DNA from: Nevskia sp964451925
Lineage (GTDB): Bacteria; Pseudomonadota; Gammaproteobacteria; Nevskiales; Nevskiaceae
Assembly: GCA_964451925.1 (NCBI GenBank)
Contig: CAYVKA010000005.1
Span: 1 to 64,000, forward strand
Direction of reading: 5' to 3'
DNA length: 64,000 nucleotides
A program made the position numbers and the translations under genes. The notes below the pieces were generated by a model that worked only from the letters and a program-made list of their open reading frames with translations, had not been told where the DNA came from and made no database searches. Shown one piece after another: positions 52,511-60,986 of this stretch (positions are counted from its first letter, which is position 1; each line of letters begins with the position of its first letter).

Positions 52511-53691
52511 GGCGCGGGCGGGGGAGGCGGAGGCGCGGACGCCGGCCGGCCCGGCCCACCGACATACAGCGGGCTGAGCAGCCAGTGCTGGCGTGCGTGG
52601 CGCAGCATTACCGCCAGCACCGCCGCCACCGGCAGCGCCACCAGCACGCCGACGAAGCCGAACAGCTGGCCGCCGGCGAGGATCGAGAAAATCACCGCCA
52701 CCGGATGCAGGCCGATGCGGTCGCCCACCAGCATCGGCGTGAGCACGCCGCTTTCCAGCACCTGGCCGACGCCGAACACCACCGCCACCCACAGCAGCGG
52801 TGCCACCTCCTGCGTCTGCACCACCATGGCGATGCTGGCGGCGATCAGGCCGCTGATGAAGCCGAGGTAGGGGATGAAGCTGACCAGCCCGGAGCAGATG
52901 CCGATCAGCAGCGCCACCTTGAGCCCGGCGAGGGTCAGGCCGATGCTGTAGATCGCGGCGAGCGCCGCCATCACCAGCAACTGGCCGCGGATCAGCGCGC
53001 TGAGCACGCCGTCGGTTTCCCGCGCCAGGCCTTCCGCGTGCGGCCGCAGCCGCGGCGGGATCAGCTGGTCGATGCGCGCCACCAGCAGGTCCCAGTCGCG
53101 CAGCAGGTAGAAGCTGACCACCGGGATCAGCAGCAGGTTGGCGATGAAGCCGAGCAGGGCCGGAGTCGATTCCTTGATCCGGTTGAACACGGTTTCGGCG
53201 ATGTCGCCGGCCTGCGTCAGGTTGTGGGTAATGGCGTTGCGCAGGCCCACCGCGTCGAGCCGCACGCCGGCGGGCAGATGCACGCCGATCCTGGGCAGGC
53301 CCACGTCCTGCAGCCACTTGAGCCAGTCGGGGATGTTCTGGGCGAAAGTCACCACCTGCTCCTCCAGCATCGGCACCATCAGCACCAGGGCGGTGACCAG
53401 CACGCCAAAGAACACCACGAACACGATGCACACGCCCGGTGTGCGCCCGAGGCCGAGCTTTTCCAGCCGGTCCACCAGCGGATCGCCGATGTAGGCCAGG
53501 CCGGCGCTGACCAGGAACGGCGCCAGGATCGGCCCGAGCAGGTACAGCAGCACCAGCATTGCCGCGCCGGCGGCGAACCAGCCCCAGTTCTGCCGCAGCA
53601 GGCCGGCCGCCTCGGCGGCCACCGGTTCGGCCAGGTCTGCAGCGTCTTCAGCGGCGGGCTCGGCGACGGATTGTGCAAGTGGGTCGGACAT
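52507..53691 (-). CDS. perM: AI-2E family/PerM permease
   Basis: A 394-residue polytopic protein. Pairs of membrane helices flank a soluble region: 'NWGWFAAGAAMLVLLYLLGPILAPFLVSAGLAYIGDPLVDRLEKLGLGRTPGVCIVF', then 'LLLIPVVSFYLLRDWDLLVARIDQLIPPRLR' and 'LIGICSGLVSFIPYLGFISGLIAA', the AI-2E transporter family (Pfam name; substrates vary). It is directly upstream of hda, overlapping by 4 bp, and divergent from purM, a classic gammaproteobacterial order. Confidence 0.88.
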   Translation of the reverse strand: MSDPLAQSVAEPAAEDAADLAEPVAAEAAGLLRQNWGWFAAGAAMLVLLYLLGPILAPFLVSAGLAYIGDPLVDRLEKLGLGRTPGVCIVFVVFFGVLVTALVLMVPMLEEQVVTFAQNIPDWLKWLQDVGLPRIGVHLPAGVRLDAVGLRNAITHNLTQAGDIAETVFNRIKESTPALLGFIANLLLIPVVSFYLLRDWDLLVARIDQLIPPRLRPHAEGLARETDGVLSALIRGQLLVMAALAAIYSIGLTLAGLKVALLIGICSGLVSFIPYLGFISGLIAASIAMVVQTQEVAPLLWVAVVFGVGQVLESGVLTPMLVGDRIGLHPVAVIFSILAGGQLFGFVGVLVALPVAAVLAVMLRHARQHWLLSPLYVGGPGRPASAPPPPPPAP

Positions 53692-53753
53692 GCGCTTGAG
53701 AGCCGGGCGGGGGAGGTAAGGTAAAATGATACTTCGTCCAGTCCTTCGCGCCC

Positions 53754-54812
53754 ATGAACATGCCCGTCAACGGCAAAGCCAAGTCGTCCACCGCCCTCAC
53801 CTACCGCGACGCGGGTGTCGATATCGACGCGGGAGATGCGCTGGTCGACGATATCAAGAAAATCGTCCGCTCCACCCGGCGCCCCGAGGTGCTGGCCGGT
53901 GTTGGCGGTTTCGGCGCCCTGGTCAGCCTGCCGAAGAAATACCGGCAGCCGATCCTGGTTTCCGGCACCGACGGCGTCGGCACCAAGCTGCGCCTGGGCA
54001 TCGATTCCGGCCGCGTCGTCGGCCTCGGCCAGGACCTGGTCGGCATGTGCGTCAACGACGTGCTGGTGTCCGGCGCGGAGCCCTTGTTCTTCCTCGACTA
54101 CTACGCCACCGGCAAGCTCGACCAGCGCGTCGCCGCGCAGGTCATCAAGGGCATCGCCCAGGGCTGCAAGCTGGCCGGCTGCGCCCTGGTCGGCGGTGAA
54201 ACGGCGGAAATGCCGGGCATGTACAGCGAGGGCGACTTCGACCTCGCCGGCTTCTGCGTCGCGGTGGTGGAGAAGAACAAGATCATCGACGGCTCGAAGA
54301 TCCGGCCCGGCGACGTGCTGATCGCGCTGCCGTCCTCCGGGCCGCACTCCAACGGCTACTCGCTGGTGCGCAAGATCCTCGAACGCAGCGGCCAGCCGCT
54401 GGATACGCCGTTCGGCAAAGGCACCCTGGGCGATGCTCTGCTGGCGCCGACCAACATCTACGTCAAGCCGATTCTCAAGCTGCTGCAGCTGGGCCTGCCG
54501 CTGCGCGGCATGGCGCACATCACCGGCGGCGGCATCACCGGCAATCTCACCCGCTGCTTCCCCAAGGGCTGCGCCGCCGCGGTCGACGTGTCCAGCTGGA
54601 CGCGGCCGGCGGTGTTCGACTGGCTGCAGCAGCAGGGCGGGGTGGAGCAGGACGAGATGTGGCGCGTGTTCAACAACGGCGTCGGCTTTGTCGTGGTGGT
54701 GCCGCGCCTGCGCTCCGACGAGACGCTGGCCGCCCTGAAGAAGCAGCGCATCGCCGCCTGGATGCTGGGCGAGGTGGTCAAGGGCAAGAACGACGCAGTC
54801 CACTACGCTTGA
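53754..54812 (+). CDS. purM: Phosphoribosylformylglycinamidine cyclo-ligase (AIR synthetase)
   Basis: A 352-residue protein of full length: 'LTYRDAGVDIDAGDALVDDIK', 'LVSGTDGVGTKLRLGIDSG', 'VGMCVNDVLVSGAEPLFFLDYYATGKLD', 'ALVGGETAEMPGMY' and 'HITGGGITGNLTRC'. It makes aminoimidazole ribotide in purine synthesis. It overlaps purN by 4 bp (start TTG of purN inside its stop). Confidence 0.96.
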   Translation: MNMPVNGKAKSSTALTYRDAGVDIDAGDALVDDIKKIVRSTRRPEVLAGVGGFGALVSLPKKYRQPILVSGTDGVGTKLRLGIDSGRVVGLGQDLVGMCVNDVLVSGAEPLFFLDYYATGKLDQRVAAQVIKGIAQGCKLAGCALVGGETAEMPGMYSEGDFDLAGFCVAVVEKNKIIDGSKIRPGDVLIALPSSGPHSNGYSLVRKILERSGQPLDTPFGKGTLGDALLAPTNIYVKPILKLLQLGLPLRGMAHITGGGITGNLTRCFPKGCAAAVDVSSWTRPAVFDWLQQQGGVEQDEMWRVFNNGVGFVVVVPRLRSDETLAALKKQRIAAWMLGEVVKGKNDAVHYA

Positions 54813-55474
54813 AACACCCCCGTCTCGTTGTCCTCATTTCCGGCCGCGGCCGCAATCTTCAGGCCCTGATCGAGGCGCAGCGAGCCGGGCATATTCCGGC
54901 GCAGTTCGCAGCGGTGATCAGCAACCGCGACGACGCGGCGGGCCTGGACTACGCGCGCCAGGCCGGCATTGTCGCCGAAGTATTGCCACATGCCCGGTTT
55001 CCCGGCCGTGCTGCCTTCGACGCGGCGCTGGCGCAGCGCCTGCGCGAGCTGCAGCCGGACATCGTGGCGCTGGCCGGCTTCATGCGCATCCTCACCGACG
55101 ACTTCGTGCGTGAATTCGAGGGGCGCCTGTTGAACATTCATCCCTCGTTGCTGCCCAAGTATCCGGGGCTTGACACGCATCGCCGCGCCCTCGAGGCGGG
55201 CGACGCCGAGCACGGCGCCACGGTGCACTTCGTCAGCCCGGCGCTGGACAGCGGTCCGGCGGTGATTCAGGGCCGGTTCAGCGTGCGGCCGGATGATGAT
55301 GCGGCCAGCCTGGCGCAGCGCGTGATGGAGCAGATCGAGCTGAAGATCTATCCGCAGGCGGTGGCCTGGATGGCCCGCGGCGAACTGCGGCTGGATCAGG
55401 GCGCCGCCGTATTGCGCGGCCGGCGGCTGAGCGCGCCGGCGAGTCTGGCAGACGTGGAGGAAGCGTTCCGATGA
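54809..55474 (+). CDS. purN: Phosphoribosylglycinamide formyltransferase
   Basis: 221 residues from a TTG start (54809) overlapping the purM stop; the family N-terminus 'LVVLISGRGRNLQALIEA' lies at residues 5-22, so no earlier start is needed. Formyl-folate motifs are 'DIVALAGFMRILTDDFVREFEGRLLNIHPSLLPKYPGLDTHRRALEAGDAEHGATVHFV' with the catalytic Asn/His pair (N-I-H-P). It transfers formyl from 10-formyl-THF to GAR. It overlaps the DUF3108 gene by 4 bp. Confidence 0.95.
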   Translation: MKHPRLVVLISGRGRNLQALIEAQRAGHIPAQFAAVISNRDDAAGLDYARQAGIVAEVLPHARFPGRAAFDAALAQRLRELQPDIVALAGFMRILTDDFVREFEGRLLNIHPSLLPKYPGLDTHRRALEAGDAEHGATVHFVSPALDSGPAVIQGRFSVRPDDDAASLAQRVMEQIELKIYPQAVAWMARGELRLDQGAAVLRGRRLSAPASLADVEEAFR

Positions 55475-56187
55475 ATGCGGCAATCTTGCGTTTCACCGCG
55501 ATGGCGCTGTTGGCCACCGGGGCAGCCTTACCGGCCCAAGCCGCGGCACCGGCCACGCTGCCGGACCTGGACTACAGCTACGAGGCCGCCTGGGGCGGCA
55601 TGGGCGTCGGCCAGGTGCAGATCTCGCTGCGTCCCGAGGGCGAGGCCGGCTGCTACCGTTACACCAATACCTCCAACCCGAGCGCGCTGGTGCGCGCCCT
55701 GTACGGCTCGCCCAACCAGGCCAGCCTGTTCTGCCTCAAGGACGGCCGCATCCGCTCGCAGCACTTCGAGTCGGTGCTGCAGGGCGACGACAAGCAGAGC
55801 TACAAGCTAGACTTCGACTGGAGCAAGCACACCGTCACCGACGGCAACGGCCAGGTGCGCGCCATCCCCGACGACGCCATCGACAGCTTCGCGCTGCAGC
55901 AGGCGGTGCGCCTGTGGGTGCAGGCGCATGCCGGCGACAGCACGCCGCCCACCGCCGAATTCACCATGGTCGACAACAAGAACCTGACCCACTACCAGTT
56001 CAGGTTCAGCGGCCACCAGAAGGTCGACACACCCGCCGGCAGCTTCGACACGCTGCTGATGGAGCGCATCGACAACCCGGACAAGATCGGCCGCTTCTGG
56101 CTGGCGCCGGACCGCGGCTACATGCCGGTGCGGATCGAAACCAAGAACGGCGGCAAGCCGATGGTGTCGATGGTGCTGGCGAAGTAA
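55471..56187 (+). CDS. DUF3108 domain exported protein
   Basis: A 238-residue protein with a signal peptide (to about 'LPAQAAA'). The mature part begins 'LDYSYEAAWGGMGVGQVQISL' and includes 'SQHFESVLQGDDKQSYKLDFDWSKHTVT', 'DSFALQQAVRLWV' and 'TPAGSFDTLLMERI', the DUF3108 pattern of periplasmic beta-rich proteins. It follows purN with a 4-bp overlap, as in many gammaproteobacteria. The function of the family is not established. Confidence 0.85.
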   Translation: MNAAILRFTAMALLATGAALPAQAAAPATLPDLDYSYEAAWGGMGVGQVQISLRPEGEAGCYRYTNTSNPSALVRALYGSPNQASLFCLKDGRIRSQHFESVLQGDDKQSYKLDFDWSKHTVTDGNGQVRAIPDDAIDSFALQQAVRLWVQAHAGDSTPPTAEFTMVDNKNLTHYQFRFSGHQKVDTPAGSFDTLLMERIDNPDKIGRFWLAPDRGYMPVRIETKNGGKPMVSMVLAK

Positions 56188-56211
56188 AGCTGGCCGCGTC
56201 CTGCGCCGTGC

Positions 56212-56838
56212 TCAGGACGACGGCGAGCGTTGCTGAGCCGACGCCCCGCGTTCCAGATATCCCGCCGCCATCTCGGTCAGTTCCCCCATCAGCTTCTCCC
56301 GCGTGCAGGGCGCCTGCGGCAGGCTCAGGTACTGCAGGATGGTGAAGACCATGCTGTGGGTGACGACGAACACCGCCACCGGCAGGTCCTCGATGTGCAG
56401 TTCGCGGTAGTGCCGCAGCGCGTAGAGGCGGAACACCTCCTGCAGATGCCGCTCCAGCGTGCGCAGGAAGCGCTGCGTGCTGAGCTGGTCCCAGTTGCGC
56501 GCCAGTTCCAGGTACAGCTTCTCGTTGCCGCCGATGAAGGCGAAGCCGGCCTGCAGCAGGCCGCGCACGATGGTGCGCAGGTCGGCATCGAGCAGCAGCG
56601 GCAGGCCGCGGTCCACGGCGTGCCCCAGGTCGGCCACCAGCTTGTCCAGCAGCGCGCCGACCAGCTCCTCCTTGTTGCGGAAATACTGGTAGACCGAACC
56701 GACGCTGACTCCGGCGCGCGCCGCGATGTGGTTGGTGGTGGTCTGCGCCAGGCCGCGCTGCGCGATGCTCTGGGCGGTGGCCTCGATCAACGCCTCCACC
56801 ACCTGACGCGAACGCTCCTGGGTCGGTCTCCGGCGCAT
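56212..56838 (-). CDS. TetR/AcrR family transcriptional regulator (paralogue B)
   Basis: 208 residues from the ATG at 56838, chosen because it aligns with the start of the paralogue at 19325 (MRRRPTQERSRQ against MRKKPTQQRSQQ). HTH: 'TTTNHIAARAGVSVGSVYQYFRNKEELV'. The C-domain shares 'LYLELARNWDQL' and 'MVFTILQYLSLPQ' with paralogue A. It is divergent from a P450 gene with 90 bp between starts. The dyad at 56854-56873 resembles that of paralogue A, so the two regulators may share targets or ligand class. Confidence 0.87.
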   Translation of the reverse strand: MRRRPTQERSRQVVEALIEATAQSIAQRGLAQTTTNHIAARAGVSVGSVYQYFRNKEELVGALLDKLVADLGHAVDRGLPLLLDADLRTIVRGLLQAGFAFIGGNEKLYLELARNWDQLSTQRFLRTLERHLQEVFRLYALRHYRELHIEDLPVAVFVVTHSMVFTILQYLSLPQAPCTREKLMGELTEMAAGYLERGASAQQRSPSS

Positions 56839-56853
56839 GGGAATAACGCGAGT

Positions 56854-56873
56854 AGAATGTGAGCAAGTATTCA
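56854..56873. promoter_or_regulatory. Candidate TetR operator between TetR B and P450
   Basis: Read on the minus strand the site is TGAAT-N10-ATTCT; on the plus strand it is AGAAT-N10-ATTCA. It is the same 20-bp spacing and half-sites as at 19286-19305, and it lies in the divergent 90-bp region. Confidence 0.55.
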
Positions 56874-56928
56874 TAATAAGCTGCGCTTGAAACCGCTGTC
56901 ATCTGCGCGGCAACGCAGGAGGAGCATC

Positions 56929-58269
56929 ATGAACCTGACGGCATCGACCGCGGGCACGGCCCCGTTGCGGGAAATACCCGGCGAGGCGGGCTGGCCCCTG
57001 ATCGGGCAGAGCCTCGATTACCTGTTCCACCTCGACACCGCGATCCACGAGCGTTACCGCCGCTTCGGCGAGGTGTCCTGGGGGCAGGCTTTCGGCACCC
57101 GCGCCATCGCCTTGCTCGGGCCGGACGCCAACCAGTTCGTGCTGCAGAACCGCGGCGACCTGTTCGCCAGCAGCGCCTGGGAGCATTTCCTCGCCAACTT
57201 CTTTCATCGCGGCCTGATGCTGCTCGACTTCGACGAGCACCGCGTGCACCGCCGCCTGATGCAGGGCGCGTTCCAGCGCGAGTCGCTGGCCGGCTACCTG
57301 CAGCTGATGAACCCGCGCATCGAAGCCGGCCTCGCCGCCTGGCAGCCCGGCGACAAATTCCGTGTCTATGATCACCTCAAGGCGCTGACCCTGGACATCG
57401 GCAGCGAGGCCTTCATCGGCCGCCTGCCCGGGCCGGAGGCGGCGCGGCTGACGCAGGCCTTCCTCGACACCGTGCGCGCGCCCACCGACCTGATCCGCTT
57501 CCCGCTGCCCGGCACCCGCTGGCGCCGCGGCGTGGTGGGGCGGCGCGTGCTGGAGGATTTCTTCCGGCGCGAACTGCCGGCCAAGCGCGCTGCCGGCGCC
57601 TCCGACCTGTTCGCGCGGTTGTGCGAGGCGCGCACCGAGGACGGCCAGTCGTTTTCCGACCAGGACATCGTCAACCACATCATCTTCGTGCTGATGGCCG
57701 CGCATGACACCAGCACCATCACGCTGACCAACATGATCTACCGCCTGGCCAAGAATCCGCAGTGGCAGGAGCGGCTGCGCGAGGAGAGCCGCGCGCTGGG
57801 CAAGCCGGTGCTGGACCTGGACGACCAGAACCGGCTGAGCGCCATGACCTGGGTGATGAAGGAGGCGCTGCGCATCTGCTCGCCGGTGCCGGGCCTGCCG
57901 CGCCGCGCGGTGCGCGACTGCGAGTACAAGGGCTTCCGCATCCCGGCCGGCCACATGGTGCAGATCAGCATCTGGTTCACCCATACCAGCGCCGAGTACT
58001 GGAGCGATCCGCTGCGCTTCGATCCGGAGCGCTTCAGCGAGGCGCGCGCCGAGGACAAGGCCCATCCGTTCCTGTGGGTCCCGTTCGGCGGCGGCGCGCA
58101 CAAGTGCATCGGCCTGCATTTCGGCGAGATGGAGGTGAAGGCCATCCTGCACCAGATGCTGCTGCGCTATCGCTGGAGCGTGCCGCAGGATTACGAGATG
58201 CGCCAGGACTTCACCAGCCTGCCGATCCCACGCGACCGCCTGCCGCTGCGGCTGGAGCGTTTGCACTGA
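56929..58269 (+). CDS. Cytochrome P450 (CYP51/CYP120-like group)
   Basis: 446 residues from the ATG at 56929, preceded by AGGAGGAG. I-helix motif 'MAAHDTSTITLTN', E-x-x-R in 'KEALRI', haem loop 'FGGGAHKCIG' with Cys393, and the preceding P-E-R-F. The general look ('GWPLIGQSLDYLFHLDTAIHERYRRFG', F-G-G-G-A-H-K-C-I-G) is that of the CYP51/CYP120/CYP26-like clan acting on sterols, retinoids or fatty acids. No membrane anchor is visible. It is divergent from TetR B and probably induced by its substrate. Redox partners are not adjacent. Confidence 0.88.
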   Translation: MNLTASTAGTAPLREIPGEAGWPLIGQSLDYLFHLDTAIHERYRRFGEVSWGQAFGTRAIALLGPDANQFVLQNRGDLFASSAWEHFLANFFHRGLMLLDFDEHRVHRRLMQGAFQRESLAGYLQLMNPRIEAGLAAWQPGDKFRVYDHLKALTLDIGSEAFIGRLPGPEAARLTQAFLDTVRAPTDLIRFPLPGTRWRRGVVGRRVLEDFFRRELPAKRAAGASDLFARLCEARTEDGQSFSDQDIVNHIIFVLMAAHDTSTITLTNMIYRLAKNPQWQERLREESRALGKPVLDLDDQNRLSAMTWVMKEALRICSPVPGLPRRAVRDCEYKGFRIPAGHMVQISIWFTHTSAEYWSDPLRFDPERFSEARAEDKAHPFLWVPFGGGAHKCIGLHFGEMEVKAILHQMLLRYRWSVPQDYEMRQDFTSLPIPRDRLPLRLERLH

Positions 58270-58319
58270 CGGTGCAATCCGCTAACTTAGGCCTTTCCTG
58301 ACTATGGTGAGGGTCGACG

Positions 58320-58829
58320 ATGCTGCTGAGCGACCGGCTGCGGGCGGCCGGGGTTACGGTGCAACACCAGTTCGAGCCCGGCGACCTCGGCGCCCTGATC
58401 CATATCCACGGCGTGCAGAACCAGCGTGACTACGGCTTCAATGAGGTCCATGAAGCCTACTGCGCGCGCATCGCCGCGGACTTCATTCTCAATCCGAATC
58501 CCGGTCGTTCGCGCGTCTGGCTGACGCGCAAGGACGGCCGCATCAACGGTTCGGTATTCGTCTGCGAACTGCCGGACGACGTGGCGCAGCTGCGGCTGCT
58601 GTTCGTCGACGTTTCGGCGCGCGGCCTGGGCCTGGGACGATGGCTGGTCGAGCAGGCGGTGCACTACGGCCGCGGGGCCGGCTTCCGCAGCATGTTCCTG
58701 TGGACAGTCGAGGGCCTGGATCGGGCCACCTCGATCTACGCCAGCGTTGGCTTCAAGGCGACGCAGACCAAGCCGAACAAGGACTGGCGTGAAGAGGCGC
58801 GCGAAGTGCGCTACGACCTCGATTACTAG
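58320..58829 (+). CDS. GNAT family N-acetyltransferase
   Basis: A 169-residue single GNAT domain: acceptor-side 'FNEVHEAYCARIAADF', beta4 'RLLFVDVSARGLGLGRWLVEQAVHYGRGAG' with the acetyl-CoA pyrophosphate loop (R-G-L-G-L-G), and 'LWTVEGLDRATSIYASVGFKATQTK'. It transfers acetyl from acetyl-CoA to an amine; the substrate is unknown. The gene is 50 bp after the P450 gene on the same strand and could be cotranscribed, but no pathway link is evident. Confidence 0.88.
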   Translation: MLLSDRLRAAGVTVQHQFEPGDLGALIHIHGVQNQRDYGFNEVHEAYCARIAADFILNPNPGRSRVWLTRKDGRINGSVFVCELPDDVAQLRLLFVDVSARGLGLGRWLVEQAVHYGRGAGFRSMFLWTVEGLDRATSIYASVGFKATQTKPNKDWREEAREVRYDLDY

Positions 58830-58865
58830 ACCGCGCCTTGGGCGTGCCCGCTGCGCCGCGTCTGC

Positions 58866-60227
58866 CTACGCGATGACGCCGTCCTGGCGCAGCTTGCTGA
58901 GATGGCTTTCGATGTTGATCCGCGCCAGCGGCAGCAGGCGCGGGTCGACGTCGCGGTAAACCTCGGCCAGCATCTCGTCCATGCTGCGGCCGGCGCTGAA
59001 CAGTCCATGAATCTGCGCCTCGCGCATGCGGCGGTGCTGCAGCGCCTGTTCCAGGTAGTGCACCCCGCCCATGGCCACGCCGTGCGAGGGGTAGATGACG
59101 CGCGGGTTCAGGCCGATGACGCGCTCCAGCGTGGCGAAGTACTTGCGCATATCGCCTTCCGGCGGGGCGATCACCACCGTGCCGACGCCCTGGATCAGGT
59201 CGCCGACGATGCACCAGGCGCGGTTGTCCGGCATCAGCGCCAGCTGCCCTTCGTCGTGCCCCGGCACCGCCAGCGCGCGCACCGGCTGGCCCAGCCACTG
59301 GGTGACGACATCGCCGTCGGCGTAGATGCGCAGCGGCAGGTCGGCGGCATAGTCGGCGCCCGCGCCGTAGCGCGCCTGGCTGGAGCGCAGGTGCTGCAGG
59401 GTCCAGGCGCTCATGCTCAAGGGCACCCCGGCGCGGCGCGCGATCTGGTCGGCGTACTGGCGGTGGTCCGGGTGGTGGTGCGTCAGGAACACCTCGTGGA
59501 AGCCGAAGCGACCCGCCGCCGCGCACAGGCGCTCCAGCTCCTCCGGTGAATTGGGCGAAGGGTCGACCAGGATGCGGCGCCCGTCGTCGTCGCCGATCAG
59601 GAAACAATTGGTGTGCACCGCCGGCGGCAGCGTATTGGAGCGCACGAAGAACTGTCGCACGCCGCTGAGCGCCTCGATCGGATACATCACGCCACTGTCG
59701 CTGAACACGACGAAGCCGGCGTCGGCGCTATGCGGATTCTGCTCCAGCGCCCGCAGCGACATCATGGTCGGCGGCGCCAGCAACAGCTCGCCCTGCCGGT
59801 ACTGCTGCATCCACTGCTGCGCACTGGCCCAGGCGCCGCTCTCGATCTCCGGCTCGCACAGGACGAAGTCCGGGCGCGCGCGCAGATCGACGCGATAGAA
59901 ATAGGTGTTGAAGCGCACCGGGGCGCCGACCGGTGTCAGGGCGGTGCCGATCATGCGCACCGACTCGGCCAGGCCCGCGTTGCCGATCAGGTCGAAGCCC
60001 AGTTCCTCGCTCAGCTCGCGCGACAGCGCGCGGATCAGGCGCGGCTCATGCCCCTCGAACACTGCTTGCGGCAGCGGCTCGGCGCTGTCCTCGCGGTCCA
60101 CCTTGCCGCCGGGGAAAGCGTGATAACCGGGGAATGCGGCCAGCCGCCGCTGGCGGCGGGCGAGGTACAACTCGCCATCGTGGATCAGGATCGCGGTGAC
60201 GGCGTCGAATATCGGAGCGGACTTCAT
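58866..60227 (-). CDS. Nudix hydrolase-metallo-beta-lactamase fusion protein
   Basis: A 453-residue two-domain protein. N-terminal Nudix (about 1-170): 'AFPGYHAFPGGKVD' and, after an insertion of about 20 residues, 'RALSRELSEELGFDL' (R-E-x-x-E-E-x-G core), the split-Nudix-box arrangement seen in CoA-diphosphatase-like NUDT7/19 relatives. C-terminal MBL (about 190-453): metal motif 'LTHHHPDHRQYADQIARR' (H-x-H-x-D-H), 'AVPGHDEGQLAL' and 'IYPSHGVAMGG'. Both active sites look intact. Substrate unknown; a CoA-thioester or phosphoanhydride pathway is a guess. Confidence 0.85.
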   Translation of the reverse strand: MKSAPIFDAVTAILIHDGELYLARRQRRLAAFPGYHAFPGGKVDREDSAEPLPQAVFEGHEPRLIRALSRELSEELGFDLIGNAGLAESVRMIGTALTPVGAPVRFNTYFYRVDLRARPDFVLCEPEIESGAWASAQQWMQQYRQGELLLAPPTMMSLRALEQNPHSADAGFVVFSDSGVMYPIEALSGVRQFFVRSNTLPPAVHTNCFLIGDDDGRRILVDPSPNSPEELERLCAAAGRFGFHEVFLTHHHPDHRQYADQIARRAGVPLSMSAWTLQHLRSSQARYGAGADYAADLPLRIYADGDVVTQWLGQPVRALAVPGHDEGQLALMPDNRAWCIVGDLIQGVGTVVIAPPEGDMRKYFATLERVIGLNPRVIYPSHGVAMGGVHYLEQALQHRRMREAQIHGLFSAGRSMDEMLAEVYRDVDPRLLPLARINIESHLSKLRQDGVIA

Positions 60228-60346
60228 CCTGCAATGTTACGCCGGCTGCGGACATAAGCCCATCTTCGGTGCGGTCCCTCGGTAACTGCAGTGACCGGCA
60301 CCGCGGTGGCGCGCAGCGGCGGTGTGACCGCATCGGGCTGTAGCGT

Positions 60347-60625
60347 TCAGCGGCAGACGCGATAGCCGCCTCGCCACCAGCAGCGGGGATGACGGTAGTA
60401 GGGGCCGTATACCGGCGGTCCATAGACCACGGGTGGGGGCGCATAGACCACCGGCGGCGGCGCATAGTAGACCACCGGTGGCGGTGCATAAGTCCCCGCC
60501 GGCGGATAGTAGACCGGCGCAGGCACGCCGAGGTTGATGCCCACGCCGACCGAAACGTGCGCCGAAGCGGTGGCCGGCAGCGCCAGCGCGGCGAGCAGCA
60601 GCGCGGCGCCCAGGAGGTTTTTCAT
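60347..60625 (-). CDS. Small exported Pro/Tyr-rich repeat protein
   Basis: A 92-residue protein with a signal peptide (MKNLLGAALLLAALALPATASA). The mature chain begins 'HVSVGVGINLGVPAP' and then repeats P-P-P-V-V-Y-like units ('APPPVVYYAPPPVVYAPPPVVYGPPVYGP'), ending in a Cys-containing basic tail 'HPRCWWRGGYRVCR'. Similar small exported proteins are frequent in proteobacteria but have no established function. Followed 88 bp downstream, on the same strand, by the Nudix-MBL gene is not the case by order: it lies upstream of that gene by 119 bp. Confidence 0.65.
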   Translation of the reverse strand: MKNLLGAALLLAALALPATASAHVSVGVGINLGVPAPVYYPPAGTYAPPPVVYYAPPPVVYAPPPVVYGPPVYGPYYRHPRCWWRGGYRVCR

Positions 60626-60712
60626 CAGCGGACTCCGTAGTTGTGGCCGCCATCATGATACGCCGCCGCCGGATTGCGGCTGAACCGCCGCGCCGTCGGT
60701 GTCCGCCGACGC

Positions 60713-60925
60713 TCAATGCCAGTGGTGATAGCCGTAGCCGTAGCCGCCGTGGTAGTAGCCGTGATAGCCGTAGTAGCCGTAGGCGGGACCGACATAGACG
60801 GTGGCGGGAGGGCCGTAATAGCCCGGGCCGTAGCCGTAGCCGGGGTCCACCACGCAGCCGCTGGCGGCCGCGGCGACGGCGGCGAGCAGGGCGAGACGCC
60901 AGAGATTCCTGAATGAGTGACGCAT
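60713..60925 (-). CDS. Small Gly/Tyr/His-rich lipoprotein
   Basis: 70 residues from the ATG at 60925. The signal ends 'AAAASGC', an S-G-C lipobox. The mature part is almost only G, Y, H, P and V ('YGYGPGYYGPPATVYVGPAYGYYGYHGYYHGGYGYGYHHWH'-type composition). The His-rich end could bind metal. It lies 87 bp upstream of the Pro/Tyr-rich exported protein on the same strand; both are compositionally extreme and probably related in role at the cell surface. No family function is known. Confidence 0.6.
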   Translation of the reverse strand: MRHSFRNLWRLALLAAVAAAASGCVVDPGYGYGPGYYGPPATVYVGPAYGYYGYHGYYHGGYGYGYHHWH

Positions 60926-60986
60926 GGCGCGACTCCGGTGGGGATGCACGCAGAGAGTGCGCCGCGGCGACTGAATCGCGGCTGAA

